Assembly (NCBI GenBank): GCA_945787805.1 | Contig: CALZID010000008.1 | Location: forward strand, 1 to 64,000 | Origin: an uncultured Clostridia bacterium | Lineage (GTDB): Bacteria > Bacillota > Clostridia > Oscillospirales > Acutalibacteraceae | Length of the DNA: 64,000 nt | Reading direction: 5' to 3' | Shown here: in pieces, positions 25,126 to 34,348 of the stretch | How the letters are laid out: the number at the start of each line of letters is the position of its first letter | Position numbering within the stretch: the stretch's first letter is position 1 | Notes under the pieces: generated by a model | The model's input: the letters and a program-made list of their open reading frames with translations, nothing else | Database searches by the model: none | What the model was told of the DNA's origin: nothing | Position numbers and translations under genes: made by a program

Positions 25126-25998
25126 ATGATGGAGCTTGCCCGTTCAAAAGAAATATTTTTAAAAATATATTCAAACGAAGATTTGGCAAATAAAATTGAA
25201 AGTTATATCAACAAGCACAAAATTACTGTTAAATTGTTTCTCTTATTTTGTGAAAAAAATCGTTGGGAGCCTTTACTTAAACAAAATCCTATGATGAAGC
25301 TTTCGCTTGTTTATGCTTTTTTGCCGACTGTTCTCGACAGATATAAAGAAAAAAATATCCCGCAAGAAATCTTTTGGGATACCATGAGTGACATTAAAAT
25401 CTGGATAGAGAATTACAAAGCTGAAACCAACGAAGACGGACTTTATGAGCTTCACTGGATTATGCACCATATGAATTTGAATATTTTTAAAATCGGCAGA
25501 CTGCAATTTCAAAAATTGTTTTATTTTTTCAAAACTCCGTATAATAAAGACGGTAATCAATTGAAGTTCGGCGATAAGCTTTTAAATGTGCATATTCCCC
25601 GCGGCGACAAGTTAGATTATTATGAATGTGAAAAATCCTTTCAAATGGCAAAAGAGTTTTTCAAAGAGTATTATCCCGATTTTCCCAACAATAAATTTAT
25701 GTGTCACAGTTGGCTTTTATATCGAGGCAACAAAAACTTTATGAGCGGAGACAGCAATATTTTGAAATTTCAAGCACTCTTTGATTTTGTAGAAGAAAAA
25801 GAAGTGCCCCACCCCACTTACCGCTGGCTTTTTGATGTAAAAATTGAAAACGCAGACCTTATGAAAAACAAGAAAGAGTTTGGCAGTTACGGTTTCACGG
25901 GAAGTCTTAAAAAGGATACCGAGCTTCGCAGAAAAGCCATCGAATATATTAAAAACGGCGGAGAATTCGGCGAAGGTTTAGGTGTAAAAATTCTATAA
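25126..25998 (+). CDS. acyltransferase-domain protein (NAT_N/GNAT_C type)
   Basis: A 290-residue protein. The C-terminal half (about 150-270) resembles the GNAT-like C-terminal domain family: LNVHIPRGDKLDYYECEKSF, then FMCHSWLLYRG, then SNILKFQALFDF. The N-terminal half would be the helical partner domain usually paired with it. Members are predicted acyltransferases of unknown acceptor. ATG 25126 follows GGGGAG by about eight bases; the frame open from 24901 crosses the terminator and is not used. Single gene ended by a hairpin at 26004. Confidence 0.75.
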   Translation: MMELARSKEIFLKIYSNEDLANKIESYINKHKITVKLFLLFCEKNRWEPLLKQNPMMKLSLVYAFLPTVLDRYKEKNIPQEIFWDTMSDIKIWIENYKAETNEDGLYELHWIMHHMNLNIFKIGRLQFQKLFYFFKTPYNKDGNQLKFGDKLLNVHIPRGDKLDYYECEKSFQMAKEFFKEYYPDFPNNKFMCHSWLLYRGNKNFMSGDSNILKFQALFDFVEEKEVPHPTYRWLFDVKIENADLMKNKKEFGSYGFTGSLKKDTELRRKAIEYIKNGGEFGEGLGVKIL

Positions 25999-26003
25999 AA
26001 CAA

Positions 26004-26052
26004 AAGCGTTGCAAAATGGGTAACATTCCCAAAATGCAACGCTTAATTTTTT
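26004..26052. terminator. bidirectional terminator between convergent genes
   Basis: AAGCGTTGCA (26004-26013) pairs with TGCAACGCTT (26035-26044), with further GGG/CCC pairing inside, then AATTTTTTT. It serves the acyltransferase gene and probably the hydrogenase operon arriving from the other side. Confidence 0.85.
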
Positions 26053-26054
26053 TA

Positions 26055-27482
26055 TTAAAGAATACTTATGGCATCAATAATTGTTTTTTCAAATGCTTCT
26101 TTGCCGTATTTATCTACTTCTGCCTTGTTCTTCTCGCCGTGAGTCAAACATCCGGCGCCGCCGATACATCCGCCCACGCAAGCCATACCTTCGATAAAGT
26201 TGGCATCGATTTTACCCTTACTCTTTTTCAAAAGTGCAAGCTTACACTCCTGAATTCCGTCACAGGATATAGCTTTAAGCTCGAAGTCTTCTAATCCCTG
26301 TTCATTTAAACCTTCTTGAACAGCATCGGCAAGTCCGCCGCAACGGGCAAAAATTCTGCCGAAATAAGACGCATTATCCAGAACGCCTTCTTCCATTGTG
26401 GTTATGTCTAAATCCTTACTGTCAAAAAGTGCCTGTAATTCTTCAAAGGTCAAAACTGCGTCAATATACGGTTTAACGCTTTCTCTTTGAGCTTCCGCTT
26501 TCTTTGCGGTGCAAGGTCCTATAAACACAATTTTAGCATTGGGTGTGGTATCCTTGATATATTTTGCAATTGTAGCCATGGGAGATAAATTATGAGAAAT
26601 ATGCGGGATAAGGTCGGGGAAATTCTTTTCTACATAACTTACAAATGCGGGACAGCAAGAGCTCGTTAAAAATCCTTTTTCCGCAAGCTCTTTTGACTCG
26701 GCAGCCGCAACCATATCGGCACCCAGCGCTGCTTCAACAACGGTATGGAAACCGAGTGCTTTAATACCCGAAACAACCTGACCGAGTTTCGCATAAACGA
26801 ACTGGCTTGAAATAGACGGGGCTACAACCGCATAGATTTTATAATCTTTGCCCGCCTTGCTCTTTTTGATAAGGTCAATTACATTTAAGATATAGGATTT
26901 ATCGGTAATAGCGCCGAAAGGACACTGATAAACACAGGCGCCGCAAGAGATACATTTATTGTTATCAATATGCGCCGATTTATTGTCGTTCATTGAAATC
27001 GCTTTGATTTTACATGCATTTTCACAGGGACGAACACGGTTCACAATGGCGGTATAAGGACAAACCTTTGCACAAGCACCGCATTCCTTGCACTTTGACT
27101 TATCAATATGGGCAACATGGTTTAAGTCAAATGAAAGAGCGCCGAATTTACAAACATCTTCACATCTGTGAGCCAAGCAACCGCGGCAGGCATTTGTAAC
27201 TTCATAACCGCCGACGGGACATTCATCACAGGCAATTTCTAAAACTTCAATAGGGTTTGGATTTTCTTTATCTCCGCCCATTGCCATTTTTACACGCTCA
27301 TCAAGAATTGCACGCTCTTTATAAACACAGCATCGCATTGTAGGCTCATTGCCGGGTACAATCTTTTTTGAAATATCAAGTAAATTGTCATATAAAGTAT
27401 CGTTCCAAGCCTCTTTTGCAACTTCTCTTAAAACTTTATATTTTAAATACTGTACTTTTGTATCAAATTTACGCATTTTCAT
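26055..27482 (-). CDS. group B monomeric [FeFe]-hydrogenase
   Basis: A 475-residue iron-only hydrogenase, predicted to reduce protons with ferredoxin electrons (or the reverse). The N-terminal 190 residues hold many Cys in unusual groups (CDECPVGG, CRGCLAHRCEDVC, CKECGACAKVCP, CENAC, CISCGACVYQCP), enough for several [4Fe-4S] clusters. The H-cluster signatures are TSSCCPAF (Cys276, Cys277), GPCTAKKAEA (Cys324) and EGMACVGGCIGG (Cys435, Cys439); all metal-binding Cys are present, so it should be active. The short, NuoG-less N-terminus is typical of group B. GGAG precedes ATG 27482; last gene of the adhE operon, 11 bases after the phosphatase. Confidence 0.9.
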   Translation of the reverse strand: MKMRKFDTKVQYLKYKVLREVAKEAWNDTLYDNLLDISKKIVPGNEPTMRCCVYKERAILDERVKMAMGGDKENPNPIEVLEIACDECPVGGYEVTNACRGCLAHRCEDVCKFGALSFDLNHVAHIDKSKCKECGACAKVCPYTAIVNRVRPCENACKIKAISMNDNKSAHIDNNKCISCGACVYQCPFGAITDKSYILNVIDLIKKSKAGKDYKIYAVVAPSISSQFVYAKLGQVVSGIKALGFHTVVEAALGADMVAAAESKELAEKGFLTSSCCPAFVSYVEKNFPDLIPHISHNLSPMATIAKYIKDTTPNAKIVFIGPCTAKKAEAQRESVKPYIDAVLTFEELQALFDSKDLDITTMEEGVLDNASYFGRIFARCGGLADAVQEGLNEQGLEDFELKAISCDGIQECKLALLKKSKGKIDANFIEGMACVGGCIGGAGCLTHGEKNKAEVDKYGKEAFEKTIIDAISIL

Positions 27483-27493
27483 ATTGACTTCTC

Positions 27494-28666
27494 CTAAAAA
27501 TAGCTTACCTTTATACGCTTACCCATTTTTTTAAGACAGGCTGAAAGCTCTTCAACAAGGTTCATTTTGATGCTGAAATTTATGGGCAAATCGGGGTTTT
27601 GGTGAGCCGGGTTAATGGCTCTGCCCACATAGAAATTTATATCGGTTGCTTCTTCAAACAACAATCTGCTAATAAGAGAAGCACCGTCACGCTTTATGCT
27701 CCAATGCTCATAAAACTTGTTTTCTTCAAGATAATCCTTTGCATATTCAACCACCTTGTTGACGGTGATAACACCTTCTGTTACAAGGTCAACACCTTCA
27801 AGCTCTGCAATCGGGGGAATATCGGACTGTTCAAAATTCAGCGTGGGCCTTAGCGGTTTATTAAGATATTTTGCGGCGATTGAAGATGTTGTGCCGCCGC
27901 AAATAATGTGCTTGCCCTCTTTTGAGAAGAAAAGCGACATCATTCTCGGTCCGTCGTCTCTGTTAAAGGGTGGACCGAAGAGCAAATTCATAGGCTCCCG
28001 TTTGCGAATTTTTATAACACATGCCGTTGCATCGTCACCGGGTTTTTCGCCGTAAAGCTTATTGCACTCATCAACAAGCATTGTCGAGAGAGTTTTTGCG
28101 GTATAACCTGCGGGTGCAACCGTTTCAATGAAGCTGATTATATCTTCACGCTTCCAGCCGAAATTATATAACAAACCTATTCCCGCATGGGGACAACCGT
28201 CGCTCATAGCTACAAAAATATCGTTTTCCTGAAGTTGAATAACGCTTTTGTAAATCTTTTTTCCGTCGATATTCATTTCGGTTTTTGGATAATCGTAATT
28301 TACGCCGTCACGAATAAGGATAACCTGGGGATTATCATATTGAATAATCTCTGCTGTTTGATTGTTTATAAGGTGCATTATTGTGAATGTGGAATATGCC
28401 ACGCCGCGCACCGAACAAACGGGAAGTGTTGCGGCGATTGTTGAAACACATTCTTCAATGGGAAGTCCCTTTGACATCATTGTTGAAATGATTTTTGAAG
28501 TGAGTGTTGACAAAATGCTCGCTTTAACTCCGCTGCCTAATCCGTCGGCTAAAACAACCACCGTTGAATTCTCGTTTTCTTCTACAACATCTACATGGTC
28601 ACCGCAAAGCTGCTCGCCGTAATGATTTATACTTTTGTAACCGATATCTGCACATAAATCATTCAT
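27494..28666 (-). CDS. SpoIIE/PP2C-type protein phosphatase with extra C-terminal domain
   Basis: A 390-residue protein. Residues about 1-235 are a PP2C fold with the metal-binding aspartates in VLADGLGSGVKA, VAMSDGCPHAGIG and GDDATACVI, so it should dephosphorylate Ser/Thr proteins. Residues about 236-390 form a second domain (from NLLFGPPFNRDDGPRM onward) that I cannot name. ATG 28666 overlaps the end of the hydrogenase-sensor gene by eight bases and has AGGAG ten bases upstream. PP2C genes are known companions of group C [FeFe]-hydrogenases, and a signalling output role follows. The target is unknown. Confidence 0.88.
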   Translation of the reverse strand: MNDLCADIGYKSINHYGEQLCGDHVDVVEENENSTVVVLADGLGSGVKASILSTLTSKIISTMMSKGLPIEECVSTIAATLPVCSVRGVAYSTFTIMHLINNQTAEIIQYDNPQVILIRDGVNYDYPKTEMNIDGKKIYKSVIQLQENDIFVAMSDGCPHAGIGLLYNFGWKREDIISFIETVAPAGYTAKTLSTMLVDECNKLYGEKPGDDATACVIKIRKREPMNLLFGPPFNRDDGPRMMSLFFSKEGKHIICGGTTSSIAAKYLNKPLRPTLNFEQSDIPPIAELEGVDLVTEGVITVNKVVEYAKDYLEENKFYEHWSIKRDGASLISRLLFEEATDINFYVGRAINPAHQNPDLPINFSIKMNLVEELSACLKKMGKRIKVSYF

Positions 28667-30335
28667 CAGTAATTGACTCCTTAAGTTTGGCAAGCGCAAT
28701 CTTTGTTTCGGCAGCAGTTTCACCGAGAAGTGACGCAATCTCTTGAACAATTCGCATTTGCTTATCTACAACCTTGTCAGCCACTTCAATTGTCTGTCGG
28801 CTGATATCTTCTTTCTTTTCACGCTCTTTTTCTTCGTCGGTAACATCACGCATAATGCTGATTAAAAGATGAGAATCCTTGTCGTGAACAACCGTCTGTT
28901 CAATATAGCGCTTATACTCGGCAAGATAAACTCTTTCGTCACGGACATCTCTGCCCGAAGACATAACCTGCATAAATATGCTGGGGTCAAGAATTCTTAT
29001 AACCTGGTCGCCTAAAACATCGGAAGCCGAGCGGATATTCATAATTCTTCTTGCAGAATCGTTAATCTGCTGAACTTCCAGCTGCTCGTTGAGAACAATG
29101 AGTCCGTTGGGAGAATTATTGACGATTGTGTCCGAAAAACTTTCTGCTTTATCTTTAAGATATGGCAGACACATTGAAATTTCAGCCTTTCCCTGAATAA
29201 TTGCCGCCGCTTTTTCACGGCAGGTATTATAACCGCAAGAGCCGCAATTCAATTCGTGAGCAGGCTTAAATTTGCCCATTTGACGCAGTATATTATTGAT
29301 TTCAATTTCGGAAGGCTGAGTATTTCTCTGCTCAATATAACTAAATGTCTTTCTGAGCTCGACTGCTTTCGGCTGAGCGACCTGAAAATCTTTTTCACCG
29401 GCATAATTTGCGACTTCAATATAGTCTTTAATATTTGAGGAGTGGTGATATTTTTCGATAACAGGACCGCCCACACAGCTGCCCACACAGGCTGACATTT
29501 CAATAAAGCATTTATGGATTTTTCCTTTTTCAATATCTTTCAAAACAGCGATACAGTTTTCAACACCGTCTACCGTAACATAGGTAAATCCTTCAACTTC
29601 GCTCATTGTTTTTAGAATTCCTCCCGTTGTGGGGAAAAATCTTGCACGGCTGTGCTCATCACTGTCCTGAATATTTTCCGGTTCAATTTTTTCTTCTTTG
29701 AGCCATTCGGTAAGCTCTTCAAATGTCAAAACCGCATCGACAAAGCCTTCATAGTGTTCCGCTTCGTCTTTTTTTGCGACGCAAGGACCGACAAACACGG
29801 TTTTTGCATTGGGAATTCTCTTTTTGATATCTTGACAATGAGCCTGCATTGGTGACATTACATCTGCCAGATATTCGAGAACTGCGGGATGATGCTTTTG
29901 TATTAAAAGGTTGATTGAATGACAACAAGAAGAAATAACGATATCCCGTTCTTCTTCTTTTAACATTCTTTCGTATTCTGTTTTAACAATAGTTGCTCCG
30001 ATTGCGGTTTCTTCAACATCATAAAAGCCCAACTTTTTCAATGCTGTTCGCATTGCGTTTATTCCCACACCGTCATAGTTTGCGATAAATGACGGTGCAA
30101 GGCTTACAAACACCGGGTCACCGCTTTGAAGAAGCACCTTGACTTTTTCAACCTCATTTACTATTTCTTTTGCATTCTGCGGACATACAACAAAACACTG
30201 ACCGCATAAAATACACTCGTTGCCGATTATATGCGCCTGATTTCCCGAAAAGCGAATTGCTTTTACGGGACAGTGGCGGATACATTTATAGCAGTTTTTA
30301 CAGTTTGATTTTTTCAGCGTCAAACAATCAGACAT
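28659..30335 (-). CDS. group C [FeFe]-hydrogenase-like redox sensor with PAS domain
   Basis: A 558-residue putative sensory hydrogenase (HydS type). In order: two [4Fe-4S] motifs (CKNCYKCIRHCP, CILCGQCFVVCP, residues 12-51), the H-cluster domain with SSCCH (136-139), GPCVAKKDEA (Cys185) and EMSACVGSCVGG (Cys283, Cys287), an added Fe-S domain (CGSCGYNTC ... Cys389), a PAS domain (about 405-510) and a C-terminal coiled coil (about 515-550). The L1 motif has His in place of the Pro of catalytic enzymes, fitting a sensor. Followed by an overlapping PP2C phosphatase gene, so it likely reports H2 or redox state to that phosphatase. Confidence 0.87.
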   Translation of the reverse strand: MSDCLTLKKSNCKNCYKCIRHCPVKAIRFSGNQAHIIGNECILCGQCFVVCPQNAKEIVNEVEKVKVLLQSGDPVFVSLAPSFIANYDGVGINAMRTALKKLGFYDVEETAIGATIVKTEYERMLKEEERDIVISSCCHSINLLIQKHHPAVLEYLADVMSPMQAHCQDIKKRIPNAKTVFVGPCVAKKDEAEHYEGFVDAVLTFEELTEWLKEEKIEPENIQDSDEHSRARFFPTTGGILKTMSEVEGFTYVTVDGVENCIAVLKDIEKGKIHKCFIEMSACVGSCVGGPVIEKYHHSSNIKDYIEVANYAGEKDFQVAQPKAVELRKTFSYIEQRNTQPSEIEINNILRQMGKFKPAHELNCGSCGYNTCREKAAAIIQGKAEISMCLPYLKDKAESFSDTIVNNSPNGLIVLNEQLEVQQINDSARRIMNIRSASDVLGDQVIRILDPSIFMQVMSSGRDVRDERVYLAEYKRYIEQTVVHDKDSHLLISIMRDVTDEEKEREKKEDISRQTIEVADKVVDKQMRIVQEIASLLGETAAETKIALAKLKESITDE

Positions 30336-30356
30336 ATTCCCTGCTGCTCCCTTTCA

Positions 30357-30602
30357 CTAAATTTTGCTCAAAACATTCTCTTGAAAAAATTCTTTAAAGT
30401 TTTCTTTAGTAACACCCGTATGAACATCGTCATCAACCTGAATTGTCACACCGACACGATTACACCTGCCGATGCAAAAGCTGCCGACAAGTGTAATTTC
30501 GTCTTGTAAATGATTTTGTTCAACGGCTTTTTGAATAAGCTCAACTATTTCGGGTGAGCCTTTCAAGTGGCAAGAGCTGCCCACACAAACCTGAATTATC
30601 AT
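30357..30602 (-). CDS. thioredoxin-like [2Fe-2S] ferredoxin, copy 2
   Basis: An 81-residue small protein with four Cys in the thioredoxin-like ferredoxin pattern: CVGSSC near the N-terminus and FCIGRC at about residues 43-48. This is the fold of the NuoE C-terminal domain and would carry one [2Fe-2S] cluster. It is a tandem paralogue of the gene three bases upstream, but the middle differs (GRCNRVGVT against GKCQSGVCVT). It probably passes electrons to or from the hydrogenase proteins encoded downstream. Confidence 0.88.
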   Translation of the reverse strand: MIIQVCVGSSCHLKGSPEIVELIQKAVEQNHLQDEITLVGSFCIGRCNRVGVTIQVDDDVHTGVTKENFKEFFQENVLSKI

Positions 30603-30605
30603 ATT

Positions 30606-30845
30606 TTATACCTTTGCCAATACTTCTTTTTCAAAAAATTCTCTTACGGTTTCGGGAGTTACCGAATAAAACTCTCCGTCAACCGTGACGCAAACGCCCG
30701 ATTGACATTTGCCCATACAGAAAGTACCGCCAAGCTCAATTTCATCTTTAAGATTGTTTTCGGCAATCAGATGCTGAAGCTCCGATACAACACGGCGAGA
30801 GCCTTTAATATGGCATGAACTGCCGATACAAACAGTGATTTTCAT
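30606..30845 (-). CDS. thioredoxin-like [2Fe-2S] ferredoxin, copy 1
   Basis: A 79-residue protein with CIGSSC and FCMGKCQSGVC, giving four cluster cysteines plus one extra. The fold is the same as copy 2. AAGGAG precedes ATG 30845, and the gene lies 12 bases after the APH-like kinase gene and 3 before copy 2. Such small ferredoxins accompany [FeFe]-hydrogenase and HydABC-type systems as electron carriers or subunits. Confidence 0.88.
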   Translation of the reverse strand: MKITVCIGSSCHIKGSRRVVSELQHLIAENNLKDEIELGGTFCMGKCQSGVCVTVDGEFYSVTPETVREFFEKEVLAKV

Positions 30846-30857
30846 AATAATTACTCC

Positions 30858-31607
30858 TTATTCGTAATCTACAACATCAACCCAGGAAAGCAAGAATTGA
30901 CGCTCTTTTTCATTGCCTTTAACTGATTGAGATGCCGCAACAATGGGCATCCATTTTTGAACATACTGTTTTGCAGTATTGCTCTTTTTACAGAACAAAT
31001 CCAAATAACGATTAGCACCGTCAATGTCGCCGTTGAGCCAGAATAAAAGATATGTTCTTGCCACATCGGCTGAAGCATTACCCTGTGTCGCGTGTGACCA
31101 GTCAATTATATAAGGTGTACCGTCAGCAGTTAAGATGACATTTGAAAGGTTGAAATCTCCGTGACAGAGTTTTTTGTGCTTCGGCATACCCTCAAGTCTT
31201 GTGTGCAAATCATAACGGGTTGTAGCATCAAGCTCAGAAATAGAAATTTTGCGATTCATTTTATCTTTCAGTTTAGTTAAAAGTTCACAGGTTTTAGACT
31301 GCACTTCAATTTGGATATCAACGAACAATTCTAAATATTCGTCTTTTTTATCGGGATTTTCTTCAATAAGACGGTCGAGAGTTTTACCCTCAATATATTC
31401 CGAAACAATTGCCCATTTTCCGTCAATCATAGTAACTTCTTTGATTTTTGGGATATTAAGGCCTGTTTCTTCTACACGGGACTGATTGAGAGCCTCGTTG
31501 AGAATATCTGACTTTGAATAACCTTCGTCAAATACTTTAATACAATTTTCGCCGTCACGATAAACGGTTTTTCCTGTTCTTACTGCAATCATTCTGTCAA
31601 GTTTCAT
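30858..31607 (-). CDS. APH-family phosphotransferase (aminoglycoside phosphotransferase-like kinase)
   Basis: A 249-residue small kinase fold. Residues about 145-158 read LCHGDFNLSNVIL, the catalytic loop with Asp and Asn, and IIDWSHA at about 170 gives the metal-binding Asp. The N-terminal lobe is short, and it resembles the TIGR02172 group. The substrate is unknown; resistance is unlikely given its place between adhE and ferredoxin genes, 17 bases after adhE and 12 before the ferredoxin. GGGGAGG precedes ATG 31607. Whether it acts on a small molecule or a protein opposed by the PP2C phosphatase is open. Confidence 0.82.
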   Translation of the reverse strand: MKLDRMIAVRTGKTVYRDGENCIKVFDEGYSKSDILNEALNQSRVEETGLNIPKIKEVTMIDGKWAIVSEYIEGKTLDRLIEENPDKKDEYLELFVDIQIEVQSKTCELLTKLKDKMNRKISISELDATTRYDLHTRLEGMPKHKKLCHGDFNLSNVILTADGTPYIIDWSHATQGNASADVARTYLLFWLNGDIDGANRYLDLFCKKSNTAKQYVQKWMPIVAASQSVKGNEKERQFLLSWVDVVDYE

Positions 31608-31624
31608 TACTGTTTCCTCCCCTA

Positions 31625-34321
31625 TTATGCTTTTTTGCCCTTGCGATAATTGGCTTTCACGGAATCTGTTTTTGCAGTCTTTGCGAAATCGGCAGCCTTC
31701 GGCATTTTTACTTCTTCAAAATGCTTGCCGTAATAAGCATTGAGATACATCTGTTTAATTTCGCTCATAAGAGGATAACGGGGGTTTGCGCCTGTACATT
31801 GGTCGTCAAATGCCTGTTCAACCATATCGTCAAGACGGTCAAGGAAATCTTTTTCGTCAATGCCATAGTCTTTTATTGTATCTTTAATGCCAACCCTTGC
31901 TTTAAGCTCGTTGATTTTAGCAATAAGATTTTCTACACTTTCGGCATCGTTTTTACCTGCACAGCCAAGGCACTCGGCAATTTCAGCATAGCGAGCCATT
32001 GTGTGTGGGTGGTCATATTGTGAGAATGTACCCATTTTTACAGGAGTTTCACTTGCATTGAAACGGATAACCTCTTCAATCATAAGCGCATTGGCAACAC
32101 CGTGCGGAAGATGGTGGAAAGCGCCCAACTTATGAGCCATTGAGTGACAAACACCTAAGAAAGCATTAGCGAATGCCATGCCTGCCATTGTAGCGGCATT
32201 TGCCATTTTTTCTCTTGCTTCAATATCTGTTTGACCGTTGTCATAAGCTCTCGGCAAATATTCAAAAATCACTTTCAATGCACGAAGAGCCAAGCCGTCA
32301 GTATAATCGGTAGCAAGCATTGCGGCATAAGCTTCAACTGCGTGAGTTACTGCGTCAATACCCGATGCGGCAGTTAAGCCTTTCGGTGCGGACATATGGA
32401 AATCCGTATCAACAATTGCCATATTGGGAAGAAGCTCATAATCGGCAAGCGGATATTTAACGCCGGTATTTTCGTCAGTGATAACTGCGAAAGGTGTAAC
32501 CTCTGAGCCTGTTCCTGCCGAAGTCGGAACTGCGATGAAATATGCTTTTTCGCCCATTTTCGGGAATGTATATACACGCTTACGGATATCAATAAATCTC
32601 ATTGCCATATCCATAAAGTCAGCGTCCGGATGTTCATAGAGAACCCACATAATCTTTGCGGCATCCATAGCACTGCCGCCACCGAGAGCGATGATTGTGT
32701 CCGGCTTGAAGGCTGCCATCTGTGCGGCGCCGTCTTTTGCATTTTTAAGCGTCGGGTCCGGCTGAACATCAAAGAATGTTGTGTGAGCAATACCCATTTC
32801 GTCTAATTTATCGGTAATCGGCTTTGTGTAGCCGTTTTCATAAAGGAATGTATCTGTTACGATAAATGCTTTCTTTGAACCGCGAACAGTACGAAGCTCA
32901 TCGAGAGCAACAGGCAAGCAGCCTTTCTTGATATATACCTTTTCAGGTGCACGGAACCAAAGCATATTTTCCCTTCTTTCAGCAACAGTTTTGATATTTA
33001 AAAGATGCTTAACGCCAACATTTTCCGATACGGAGTTGCCGCCCCATGAGCCGCAACCGAGTGTGAGCGACGGAGCAAGCTTGAAATTGTAAAGGTCACC
33101 GATACCGCCGTGTGAAGAGGGGGTATTAACGAGAATACGGCAAGTCTTCATACGAGCGCTGAATTCGGCAAGCTTTTCTTTTTCCGTAACTTCGTTGAGA
33201 TATACAGAAGAAGTATGACCGTAACCGCCGTCGGCAACCAATACTTCGGCTTTTTGAAGAGCATCTTCAAAACTCTTTGCTTTATACATTGCAAGAACGG
33301 GAGAAAGCTTTTCGTGAGCAAATTCTTCGCTGAGTTCAACACTTTCAACTTCACCGATAAGAATTTTTGTTCCCTCAGGTACTTTAACACCTGACAGCTC
33401 GGCAATTCTAACTGCTTTCTGTCCGACAATTTTAGCATTTAATGCGCCGTTTATAATAATTGTTTTTCTGACTTTTTCTGTTTCGTCTGCATTTAAGAAA
33501 TAGCAGCCGCGGTTTGCAAATTCTTCTTTAACCGCATCATAAATACTTTCAAGCACGATTACCGACTGCTCGGAAGCACAAATCATACCGTTATCAAATG
33601 TTTTTGAGTGAATGATTGAGTTGACCGCAAGAAGAATATCAGCAGTATCGTCAATAATTGCGGGAGTATTGCCCGCACCGACGCCCAATGCAGGTTTACC
33701 GCTTGAATATGCAGCCTTAACCATTCCGGGACCGCCGGTTGCTAAGATGATGTCGGCTTCTTTCATTACGAAGTTTGTCATATCCAAAGACGGAACATCA
33801 ATCCAGTCGATAATATCTTCGGGAGCGCCCGCTTCCACTGCTGCTTCAAGCACTAATTTTGCAGCGGCGATTGTGCTGTTCTTTGCCCGTGGGTGTGGGC
33901 TGATGATAATAGCATTACGGGTTTTAAGAGCAAGCAAACACTTAAAGATTGCGGTAGATGTAGGATTTGTTGTAGGAATAACTGCGGCAATAACACCGAT
34001 GGGCTCAGCGATTTTAGTAATACCGAAAGCCTTGTCTTCTTCAATAACGCCGCAGGTTTTTGTGTCTTTATATGCATTGTATATGTATTCGGCGGCATAG
34101 TTGTTTTTGATAACCTTGTCTTCAACAACACCCATTCCTGTTTCTTCAACCGCCATTTTTGCAAGTGGAATTCTTGCTTTATTAGCAGCTGATGCAGCAG
34201 CCAAGAAAATCTTGTCTACCTGTTCCTGTGTGTAGGTCGCAAATTTTTTCTGAGCCGCTTTGACACGCTCAAAGCCTTCTTCTAAGCTCTCTACACTGTC
34301 AATGATTTTATACTCTTTCAT
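31625..34321 (-). CDS. adhE: bifunctional acetaldehyde-CoA / alcohol dehydrogenase
   Basis: Makes ethanol from acetyl-CoA with two NADH. At 898 residues it is full length. The N-terminal aldehyde dehydrogenase half (about 1-440) has the active-site Cys in NGMICASEQSVIV; the C-terminal Fe-alcohol dehydrogenase half (about 465-870) has GGGSAMDAAKIMW, TSAGTGSEVTPFAVITD and the iron-ligand region SMAHKLGAFHHLPHG. GGGAGG precedes ATG 34321. It is the first gene of a seven-gene run ending with a hydrogenase. A Rex-like operator at 34349 fits NADH-dependent repression. Confidence 0.96.
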   Translation of the reverse strand: MKEYKIIDSVESLEEGFERVKAAQKKFATYTQEQVDKIFLAAASAANKARIPLAKMAVEETGMGVVEDKVIKNNYAAEYIYNAYKDTKTCGVIEEDKAFGITKIAEPIGVIAAVIPTTNPTSTAIFKCLLALKTRNAIIISPHPRAKNSTIAAAKLVLEAAVEAGAPEDIIDWIDVPSLDMTNFVMKEADIILATGGPGMVKAAYSSGKPALGVGAGNTPAIIDDTADILLAVNSIIHSKTFDNGMICASEQSVIVLESIYDAVKEEFANRGCYFLNADETEKVRKTIIINGALNAKIVGQKAVRIAELSGVKVPEGTKILIGEVESVELSEEFAHEKLSPVLAMYKAKSFEDALQKAEVLVADGGYGHTSSVYLNEVTEKEKLAEFSARMKTCRILVNTPSSHGGIGDLYNFKLAPSLTLGCGSWGGNSVSENVGVKHLLNIKTVAERRENMLWFRAPEKVYIKKGCLPVALDELRTVRGSKKAFIVTDTFLYENGYTKPITDKLDEMGIAHTTFFDVQPDPTLKNAKDGAAQMAAFKPDTIIALGGGSAMDAAKIMWVLYEHPDADFMDMAMRFIDIRKRVYTFPKMGEKAYFIAVPTSAGTGSEVTPFAVITDENTGVKYPLADYELLPNMAIVDTDFHMSAPKGLTAASGIDAVTHAVEAYAAMLATDYTDGLALRALKVIFEYLPRAYDNGQTDIEAREKMANAATMAGMAFANAFLGVCHSMAHKLGAFHHLPHGVANALMIEEVIRFNASETPVKMGTFSQYDHPHTMARYAEIAECLGCAGKNDAESVENLIAKINELKARVGIKDTIKDYGIDEKDFLDRLDDMVEQAFDDQCTGANPRYPLMSEIKQMYLNAYYGKHFEEVKMPKAADFAKTAKTDSVKANYRKGKKA

Positions 34322-34348
34322 TTATATGTTCCTCCCTGTCGTTTGGCT

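Noticed and set aside
30858-31607. Antibiotic-resistance phosphotransferase
   Set aside because: The APH fold is broad; the operon context with adhE and ferredoxins and the absence of mobile DNA argue against resistance.
33612-34100. 162-codon frame antisense to adhE
   Set aside because: Shadow of the adhE coding frame; no ribosome site or homology seen.
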